From NCBI GenBank assembly GCA_022704925.1, contig JAKJFK010000024.1, forward strand, positions 1 through 13,713: DNA of 13,713 bases, written 5' to 3'. Of the stretch, positions 6,677-13,400 are shown one piece after another; within the stretch, counting starts at the first letter, position 1, and each line of letters starts with the position of its first letter. The position numbers were made by a program, and so were the translations under genes. A model generated the notes under the pieces. That model saw nothing but the letters and a program-made list of their open reading frames with translations, did no database searches and was not told where the DNA came from. Source of the DNA: a candidate division TA06 bacterium. Lineage in GTDB: Bacteria > Ratteibacteria > UBA8468 > MWAK01.

Positions 6677-7003
6677 TCAAGCCTTCTTTCCCTTGCTGAT
6701 TTCCTCAATTTCCACCAGCGTATAACCCTGACGGTGCCCCTGGAGCTTGTTGTAGTCGGTCTTCGGCTTTCGCTTGAAGACCACCACCTTCCTGGCCTTC
6801 CCCTGCTCCAGGATCCGCCCCTTGACCTTGACCTCGGAAAGCCGGTCGGCTCCGGTCAGAACCGCCCCGTCATCGGTGGAGAACAAAAGCACCCTTTTAA
6901 AAACCACCTTCTCCCCGGCCGCGCCGGCCAGTTTTTCAACCTTGAGCCGGGCGCCTGGTGTCACCTGGTACTGCTTGCCTCCGGTTTCGATGATCGCAAA
7001 CAT
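6677..7003 (-). CDS. rplU: 50S ribosomal protein L21 (bL21)
   Basis: bL21, a 23S rRNA-binding protein of the large subunit. From ATG 7003 it has 108 residues, against about 103 in E. coli. The N-terminus MFAIIETGGKQYQV is diagnostic, and the C-terminal half carries the family signature (VVVFKRKPKTDYNKLQGHRQ, then YTLVEIEEI) with a Lys-rich end. The start is supported by GGGAGG 5 bases upstream; an in-frame start at 7075 would add 24 residues never seen in this family. rplU is usually followed by rpmA (L27), but hflX follows directly here. It is the first gene of a minus-strand unit, and the roughly 120 bp upstream separate it from a divergent operon. Confidence 0.97.
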   Translation of the reverse strand: MFAIIETGGKQYQVTPGARLKVEKLAGAAGEKVVFKRVLLFSTDDGAVLTGADRLSEVKVKGRILEQGKARKVVVFKRKPKTDYNKLQGHRQGYTLVEIEEISKGKKA

Positions 7004-7073
7004 CTCGCCTCCCTGCTTCGGAAAAACTGGACAGGTCGCCGTAATAATCCCGTCTTTCGGCTCACCTGCACTC

Positions 7074-7098
7074 AAGGCCGATGCCGGCCTTGTTTTTT
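7074..7098 (+). terminator. Hairpin plus T-run between rplU and the divergent HU operon
   Basis: AAGGCCG (7074-7080) and CGGCCTT (7085-7091) form a 7-bp stem with a 4-base ATGC loop, followed by GTTTTTT on the plus strand. It has the form of an intrinsic terminator, but no plus-strand gene ends here. It could stop antisense transcription through rplU-hflX, or on the minus strand act as a hairpin in the rplU mRNA leader, where L21 autoregulation is known in other bacteria. Confidence 0.55.
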
Positions 7099-7119
7099 AT
7101 CCCCCGGTTGGTCTATAAT
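7090..7119 (+). promoter_or_regulatory. Promoter of the small protein-HU-uppP operon
   Basis: A perfect -10 TATAAT (7114-7119) is preceded, 18 bases upstream, by a weak -35 TTGTTT (7090-7095) that lies in the T-run of the adjacent hairpin. The expected transcription start is near 7126. That argues against the GTG at 7125 as start of the first gene and favours ATG 7164. Confidence 0.55.
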
Positions 7120-7163
7120 AGCCGGTGGAGACGGTTCTTTTCGAACTATATATCTTATCCCAA

Positions 7164-7355
7164 ATGGCTGAAAAAGTAAACCCGGATGGCGCCACGCGGA
7201 TGACCGAGGACAAAACCGAATCGGAATTCCCGGAGGTCCGGGCCACCTTCCGAAAACGAATTCTCTTGAAGCCGGACGGGCGAAAACTGATCTACTATTC
7301 CTGGGGGAGAGACAAGAATGCGCCGGGTCACAATCGTAAAGGCGGTAGCCAATAA
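7164..7355 (+). CDS. Small basic protein of unknown function
   Basis: A 63-residue protein I cannot name. The N-terminal third is polar and low-complexity (AEKVNPDGATRMTEDKTESEF). The middle carries a compact motif, FPEVRATFRKRILLKPDGRK followed by LIYYSWG, that could form a short beta hairpin. The C-terminal end is basic and lies in the 38-bp overlap with the HU gene. No cysteine pairs, signal peptide or membrane segment are seen. ATG 7164 is preferred because it is the first ATG after the expected transcript start; GTG 7125 and ATG 7200 are in frame, and none has a good Shine-Dalgarno. Its position as first gene under a TATAAT promoter, overlapping HU, supports a real gene, but the evidence is modest. 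Confidence 0.55.
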   Translation: MAEKVNPDGATRMTEDKTESEFPEVRATFRKRILLKPDGRKLIYYSWGRDKNAPGHNRKGGSQ

Positions 7356-7593
7356 AACCGGGCTGGAACAGAAAATGGTCGCCCGGCTCATCAAAGAGTT
7401 CCTGGCCGAAACCGAAACAGCCCTTCTCGCCGGTCAGCCGGTCCAGTTGCGACCGCTGGGCACCCTGCTGCCCCGGCGGCGGCGGGCCAAAACCGGACGC
7501 AATCCCTTTACCAATCAACCGATACCGGTCCCGGAACACCTGACCCTGGTCTTTAAACCGAGCCGGCGCATCAAAAAAAGACTTAATCAATGA
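7318..7593 (+). CDS. HU/IHF-family DNA-binding protein
   Basis: A nucleoid-associated protein that binds and bends DNA as a dimer. The 91 residues match the usual 90-100. The N-terminal helices (VTIVKAVANKTGLEQKMVAR, then a second helix to about residue 40) form the dimer core. The beta arm has the family pattern: a GTL turn at 48-50, a basic RRRRAKTG run, RNPFTNQPI at 61-69 with the conserved R-N-P tip that inserts into DNA, then LVFKPSRRIKKRL. The start ATG 7318 has a GGGGGAGA purine tract about 7 bases upstream. Its TGA stop overlaps the uppP ATG (ATGA), so they are probably coupled. Sequence alone does not distinguish HU from IHF-like members. Confidence 0.92.
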   Translation: MRRVTIVKAVANKTGLEQKMVARLIKEFLAETETALLAGQPVQLRPLGTLLPRRRRAKTGRNPFTNQPIPVPEHLTLVFKPSRRIKKRLNQ

Positions 7594-8363
7594 AGGCCAT
7601 CTGGCTGGCCCTGATCCAGGGAATAACCGAATTCCTCCCCGTTTCCAGTTCCGGCCACCTGGCTCTGGCCAGCCAATTCCTCCGGTCGGTACCCGACGAT
7701 TTCGGCTTAAGCATCCTGTTGCATGGCGGGACCCTGCTGGCCACCCTTCTCTTCTTCCGCAAGGAAATCACCTGGCTGACCAGTGGAATAGCCTCTAAAC
7801 GGTCGGAAAATGCCCCTCAAAGGAAATATCTGCTCTGCCTGGCGGTTGGTACCCTGCCTCTGCTCTTTTTCGGCCTGATTTTGCGCAATCAGGCCGAGGC
7901 GGCCTTCAATTCGATCCCGCAGCTCAGGATTGCCTTTCTAATAACCGCCCTGCTCCTGGCGGCCGCCTCCCTGCCGCGGCGGCGATCGGCCGAGCTTGGT
8001 CCGCGCAACGCCCTGGTCATAGGCATTTTTCAACTGATGGCGGTAATCCCCGGAGTATCCCGAAGCGGCAGTACCATCGCCGCCGCCCTGCTACTGGGCC
8101 TGAACGGCGAAGAGGCCTTCCGCTTTTCCTTCCTGCTCTCCCTGCCCGCGGTGGCCGGCGCCCTTCTCCTGGAACTTAAAGACCTGCCTGGGACAGCCCC
8201 CGGATCTTATTCCGCCGGTCAGCTGTTCATCGCCATTCTGGTCAGTTTAACCACCGGCCTGATCGCCTTATGGCTGCTACGGCGGGCCGTCGTTCAACCA
8301 AGCCGTCTCTTCTGGTACAGCCTCTACCTGCTTATCCTGACCTCGCTTCTCTTCCTGGTCTGA
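7590..8363 (+). CDS. uppP: Undecaprenyl-diphosphate phosphatase UppP (BacA family)
   Basis: An integral membrane phosphatase that recycles undecaprenyl diphosphate to the monophosphate lipid carrier for peptidoglycan and other envelope polymers; it is often linked to bacitracin tolerance. At 257 residues it is slightly shorter than the usual 265-275. It carries both family active-site motifs: QGITEFLPVSSSGHL at 10-24 (with the E/QxxxE pattern Q10...E14) and PGVSRSGST at 154-162. Seven or so hydrophobic segments are visible, for example about 80-98, 113-128, 142-153, 180-195, 211-230 and 239-257. The start ATG 7590 overlaps the HU stop. It is the last gene of this plus-strand unit. Confidence 0.96.
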   Translation: MKAIWLALIQGITEFLPVSSSGHLALASQFLRSVPDDFGLSILLHGGTLLATLLFFRKEITWLTSGIASKRSENAPQRKYLLCLAVGTLPLLFFGLILRNQAEAAFNSIPQLRIAFLITALLLAAASLPRRRSAELGPRNALVIGIFQLMAVIPGVSRSGSTIAAALLLGLNGEEAFRFSFLLSLPAVAGALLLELKDLPGTAPGSYSAGQLFIAILVSLTTGLIALWLLRRAVVQPSRLFWYSLYLLILTSLLFLV

Positions 8364-8373
8364 CTCTCCCCCC

Positions 8374-8419
8374 AAAAAAGGGGCGGCGGGGCCGCCATTT
8401 GGTGGGCCGCCCCGCCGCC
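8374..8419 (-). terminator. Terminator of the Spy/CpxP-like gene, shared hairpin with the uppP end
   Basis: GGCGGCGGGGC (8382-8392) and GCCCCGCCGCC (8409-8419) form an 11-bp GC stem. On the minus strand it is followed by CCC and T6 (8374-8379), a proper intrinsic terminator. On the plus strand no T-run follows, so any effect on uppP read-through would be weaker. Confidence 0.85.
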
Positions 8420-8444
8420 GGAATCTATTCTCCGGGCCTGAGGC

Positions 8445-8969
8445 TCAGTTGGCCGCCGGCTTGGTGCCGGTCAGGGCCTGGCGTTCCTTGGCCTGGATCT
8501 CGCGCCACTTCTTCAGCTGCTCGGCCGTCATGACCCCCTCGATCTTCCGGCTGGTCTCCACGTCCGCGTACCGCATCGCCGCCTGCAGGGCCGCGCTCTC
8601 GTCCAGCTTCGCCTTGACCTGCTTCAGCTCGGCCCGGTCCGCCAGCATCTGCCGCAGCTCGATCTCGATCACGTTCAGCTTCGCCCGCTTCTCGATCATG
8701 TCCTTCTGCAGCGCCGTCAGCAGGTCCTTGATATCCTTCTCCTGCTGGTCGGTCATCGCCAGGTCCTTCTTGTACGAGAAGATCGTCTTCACCACCCGCC
8801 GCTGCTGCGCCTGCGTCGCCTCGGCCGTGCTCGGCGCCGTCTCGGCGCTCACCGCCGGCTTGGCCGTCGGGCTCCCGGCCGCCGGCTTGGCCGTCTGCGC
8901 ATTCAACACACCCGCCAGCAGCACCACCGCCCCGACCACCAACACCGCCATCATCAATTTCCTGCCCAT
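8445..8969 (-). CDS. Exported Spy/CpxP-like helical protein
   Basis: A 174-residue exported protein. A signal peptide is clear: MGRK, a hydrophobic core to about residue 21, and likely cleavage after VLNA (24). Residues 25-56 are a low-complexity Ala/Pro/Thr/Ser linker. Residues 57-165 are highly charged and helical, with two copies of an LTxxQ-like motif, MTDQQ (72-76) and MTAEQ (147-151). This is the hallmark of the Spy/CpxP family, periplasmic ATP-independent chaperones and envelope-stress factors in Proteobacteria. The region between the motifs (KDMIEKRAKLNVIEIELRQM and onward) should form long amphipathic helices. The start is strongly supported by AAGGAGG 8 bases upstream. It has its own promoter and terminator and lies just downstream of the giant secreted repeat protein. 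Its true client or role is not known; general LTxxQ-like similarity is as far as the sequence allows. Confidence 0.82.
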   Translation of the reverse strand: MGRKLMMAVLVVGAVVLLAGVLNAQTAKPAAGSPTAKPAVSAETAPSTAEATQAQQRRVVKTIFSYKKDLAMTDQQEKDIKDLLTALQKDMIEKRAKLNVIEIELRQMLADRAELKQVKAKLDESAALQAAMRYADVETSRKIEGVMTAEQLKKWREIQAKERQALTGTKPAAN

Positions 8970-9023
8970 ATCCCAACCCTCCTTGCCATGAAATAAATGC
9001 CCCCAGTTGCCAAATAAGCCCCT

Positions 9024-9052
9024 ATTTTACCAATCCAATCCCGTCCTGTCAA
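9024..9052 (-). promoter_or_regulatory. Near-consensus sigma-70-type promoter of the Spy/CpxP-like gene
   Basis: On the minus strand, a perfect -35 TTGACA (9047-9052), a 17-base spacer and -10 TAAAAT (9024-9029, 5 of 6 matches). Transcription would start near 9016-9018, giving a leader of about 48 bases before ATG 8969. The -35 box overlaps the T-rich tail of the upstream gene's terminator. Confidence 0.85.
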
Positions 9053-9086
9053 AGAAACGGGGGGCGCCTCACCGCGCACCCCCCGT
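9048..9086 (-). terminator. Terminator of the giant repeat-protein gene
   Basis: ACGGGGGG (9057-9064) and CCCCCCGT (9079-9086) pair, with an inner CGC/GCG extension around a short loop. On the minus strand the stem is followed by TTTCTTTGAC. It lies 36 bases past the stop codon of the giant gene. Confidence 0.75.
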
Positions 9087-9121
9087 AACGCGTCAATACC
9101 GGCTGAATTCCCGGAGTACTC

Positions 9122-10429
9122 TCAGAGGCTGGCCAGCTTCCGGACCTTGCCCGAGGCATCCTCCACCACCACCTCGATCTCCGGCACCTCCGGCAGCATC
9201 CAGACATCCGTCACCACGTCCAGGATCAGCGGCCCGAAGAAGCTGGCGTCAAAGTCGTCCGCCCGCTCGATGTCCAGCGAAGACTGCGCCTCACGCAGCG
9301 CCTGCAGCAGCACCCCGTCGCCCATGATGTGCCAGTTGAACATCACCAGCCCCGGCGTCTCGTACGGCAGCTCCACCTGGTCCGAAGGCGTCACGATGCC
9401 CGCCAGGTTCACCGAAATCAGGTGGTTCCGGCTCGGATCGCCCAGCGCGCCCGCCGTCAGGCTACCCACCACGTTCACCTCCAGCGGGTCGTTCCACCAG
9501 CCGATCACGCCGTTGTCCGACTCCAGCGTCGAGTTACCGTTGGCCACCACGTCCATGCTGAACGGTATCACCTCGGTCGTCGGCGGCACGTTGTCAAGAA
9601 TGTCCCCCGCCAGCTCCCGCAGGTGCACACCGCCGCCCAGGTTGGTCAGCCCGTCCACCGACAGCGTCAGACCGCCGATCGGCGTGTTCACGTCCAGCAG
9701 CGTCGCCAGGATCAGCTCCGGTATCCCGTCACCCGGCACCGGCCAGTTATCCTGGCTGGCCGTGTTGGTCAGCGCCAGCTCACCGCTGGTGATGTTCTCG
9801 GCCGCCAGGTTGGTCACCGCGGTCTCCAGCCGGTCGGCCAGCGTCCCGATACCAAGGTTGGCGTGCATCACCAGGTCCTCGGCCAGCACGTTGTTGTCAT
9901 CAAGGTTGTTGTCAATGATCGCGCCCAGGCCGCTGTAGATGATCCCGGTCCCGGCTCCGGCCGCCACCAGGCCCAGCTCGATGTCCTCGCTGGCCACCAG
10001 CTCGACCACGCCGCTGCCGCTGCTGGTGACGCTCGTCCCGCCGGCCATGTAAATGCCGCCCAGCTCGTTCTCCGGCGCGTAGAGGCCCAGCGAGACCGGG
10101 CCGGCCGCAAACGCCGTCGCCCGCGTCGCATCCGCCACCAGCAGCACGTCGCCAAGGCCGCGCACGTTGTCGTTTACCAGAATGTCTTCGCTCGCGTACA
10201 GCTCAACGTTACCAAAGACCGACTCCACCACCGTCTGGTAGCCGATCGTCATGTTCTGCACCGTCAGGTCGCCCTCGGTGTAGATCCAGATGTCACCGTA
10301 GTCGTCGGTCACGCCCCGCAGCACCAGGTCGCCGGTGTTGTCGATCTGGATGGCGTTGGTGTAGTTGTCCGCCCCCAGCTCCTCGGCATCCGTCTCGATC
10401 GGATTGGCCGCCCCGATCCCGGTATAGGC
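9122..10429 (-). other. Non-repetitive C-terminal region of the giant protein
   Basis: About 436 residues without the regular unit. The early part still shows beta-solenoid-like phrases (GDIWIYTEGDLTVQN, ASEDILVNDNV, ASEDIELGL, ETAVTNLAAENI). The later part has Trp- and Pro-containing segments, then ADDFDASFFGPLILDV, MLPEVPEIEVVVEDASG and the basic end. It could be an anchoring, export or ligand-binding domain. I do not recognise it as a known sorting domain. Confidence 0.6.
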
Positions 10430-13400
10430 AATCAGGGACAGGATTCTGGCCGTCAGGTCAATCTCCGGATCCCCCATCCCGATCTCGGCGATCTCACCCA
10501 GCGGCGCGGTGATGCTGATCTGGTCGTCCTCAGCCCGCAGGTTGTCAATAAAGACGTCGGCGCCACCGCCCGTGGCCGACAGCGCCAGGTTGCTGATATT
10601 GCTCCCGGCCGCCGCGCCCGCCGTCGCCTCGTACACCGTCAGGTCGGCACCCGCGTTGGCGATCGAAATGTCACCCTCCTGCGTCGAGGCCAGTTGCACC
10701 GTCAGCGGCTGGTTCCCGGTCTGCGAGAAGGTGATCGCGCCCACCTCGATCGCACCGCCAAAGGTACCGGTCGTCAGGCTCGTCACCAGCACCGGACCAG
10801 TCGCCAGGCTGTTGAGGTTGACCGCGCCGCTGCCAACGCTGTCGGCCGCAATCGTCGACGCCGACACCTCAAGCGCACCGCCAACGCCGATACCGGTCGT
10901 CGCGTTCAGGTCAAGCTCGGCCGCCGTCAGGTCGGCGCCGCCGTCGGCGCCGCTCTCATCAATCCGGCCCGCCGAGTTCACCGTGATCAGGTCGGCCCAA
11001 GCCGTGATGTTGTTGACATAAACATCCCCGCTCACCAGCGTCTGCAGCAGCACGTCCCCGCTGCCACCGGCCGTCACCGTGTTGGCGATCAGGTCCGCAC
11101 CCGTGTTCTCCAGCGTGATGTCTCCGTCAGCCGTGTCGGAATTGGTCACCGTCAGCACCCCGCCGCCGGTCTGGCTGAAGTAAATGTCGCCAATACCGGT
11201 CGTCAGGCTGCTTACCGTCACCGCCGCCGTGTTGCTGTTGGCCAGGCTGATGTTACCGTTGGTGCTGTCGGCCGCAATCGCCGTCGCCGACGTCTCGATC
11301 GGAGCCGATGCGCTCGTACCGATACCGGTCACCGCGTTCAGGTCAAGCGTCGTCGCCGTCAGGTCAGCACCGTCGTCGCCCGCACCGTACTCCTCGATCG
11401 CACCGGCGCTGGTCACCGTGATCTGGTCACCGGCCGCCGTCACGTTCTCAACAAAGACGTCACCGCTGGTGAAACTGGTCAGCGTCACGTTCTGGCCCGC
11501 ACCGCCCGCGGTCACCACCAGCGCCGTCAGGTCGGCGCCCGTCACGTCCAGCCCGATCGGGCCGTTCCCGGTCACCGCGTTCTCAACCGTCAGGCTACCA
11601 CCGCCGGCCTGGCTGAACAGCAGGCTACCGGTTCCGGTCGTCAGGCTGCTCACCGTCACATCCAGAACACTGCTGTTGTCAAGGTTGATGTTACCGTTGG
11701 TGCTGTCGGCCGCGATCTGCTGAGCGCTGGTCTCCAGCGCCGCCGCCGCGCCGATTCCGGTCACCGCGTTCAGGTCAAGCTCTCCGGCCGTCAGGTCAGC
11801 ACCGCCGTCAGCACCGCTCTCCTCGATCGCGCCGGCGCTGGTCACCGTGATCAGGTCGTTGCCGGCCGTCACGTTGCCTACGTATATGTTACCCGAGCCG
11901 GTCGTCGTCAGGCGGATGTCACCATCCGGAATCAGACCAAAGGTGCCCGCCGTCGCCGTCAGCACCGTCAGGTTCGCGCTCGTCACGCTGATGTCAATGT
12001 CGCCAGCGGTCGTCTGAGCGTTGTTCACCGTCAAGGCACCGCCACCGGCCTGGCTGAAGATTACGTCGCCAATACCGGTCGTCAGGCTCGTCGCCGTCAC
12101 CGCCGCCGTGTTGCTGTTGGCCAGCACCACGTCACCATCGGTGCTGTCGGCCGCAATCTGCGTCGCCGCCGTCTCGATCGTACCGGCCACGCCAATTCCG
12201 GTCACCGCGTTCAGGTCAAGCTCAAAGGCCGTCAGGTCGGCCGCGCCGTCACTGCCGCTCTCCTCAATCGCACCGGCGCTGGTCACCCGGATCAGGTCGT
12301 CAAGCGCCGTGATGTTGTCCAGCAGCACGTTCCCGCTGGTCAAGGTGCTCAGGTAGATGTCGCCCGTACCGCCCGCGGTTACCGTATCGGCCACCAGGTC
12401 AGCGCCCGTGACGTTGACCGTGATGTCGCCGCCGTTGGTCGTCGCGCTGTTCACCGTAAGGCTGCCGCCGCCGGTCTGGTTGAATTCGATGTAACCGCTG
12501 CCGCCGGTCACCGACAGGTTGCTGGCTACCGTCGCGCCCGCATTGTCGTTGTTCAAACGCAGGTTGCCGGTACCCGTCGTGGCGCCGATGTTCACCGCCG
12601 AGGTCTCGATCGCATTGGCCGAGCCGATACCGGTCAAGGCCGTCAAAGCCAGCGTACCGGAACGCAGGTCTACGCCCGCGTCGCCGTTCTCGACGATCTC
12701 ACCGGCCGAATTGATCGTGATCACATCCAGCAGCGCCGTCACGTTGTCGACGCTGATGTTACCGCTGGTGGTCGTCGTCAGGGTGATGTTACCATCACCA
12801 AAACCACCGCCCAGCGCACCAGCCGTCGCCGTCACCACCGTCAGGTTCGCTCCCGTTACGTCAATACCGATATTGCCCACATCAGTCCGCGCCAGCGTCA
12901 CCGTCAGGGCGCCGCCCCCGGTCTGGCTGAACAGAATGTTACCCGTACCGGTCGTCAGGCTGCTGGCCGTCACCGCCGTGCCAAGCGCGTTGTCAAGGTC
13001 GATGTTGCCGTTGACGCTGTCGGCCGAAATCGTCGTCGCCGCCGTCTCAATCGGAGCCAGCACGCCAATTCCAGTCACCGCGTTCAGGTCAAGAACCTGC
13101 GCCGTCAGGTCAGCACCACCGTCAGCGCCGCTCTCCTCGATCGCACCGGCACTGCTGGCCGTGATCTGGTCACCGGCCGCCGTTACGTTGTTGACGTAAA
13201 TGTCACCGCTGGTCAGCGTGTTCAGGTAAACGTCACCAGCGCCGCCCGCGGTTACCACGTTGGCCGTCAGGTTCGCGCCTACCACCGTCAGGGTGATGTC
13301 GCCGGCACCGGTCGTCGCGCTCGTCACCGTCAGGCTGCCACCGCCGGTCTGCGTAACGTCTATATTACCCGTGCCGGTCGAAAGCGTCGCCGCCGTGCTC

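Noticed and set aside
7004-7075. 24-residue N-terminal extension of L21
   Set aside because: The family N-terminus and a GGGAGG Shine-Dalgarno place the start at 7003; the extension would run into the hairpin region.
9147-9938. Plus-strand open frames across the giant gene (for example 263 codons here, others up to 226 codons further right)
   Set aside because: They are antisense to the repeat gene. Their Ser/Pro/Val-rich repetitive content is the complement of the Thr/Gly/Asp-rich repeats.
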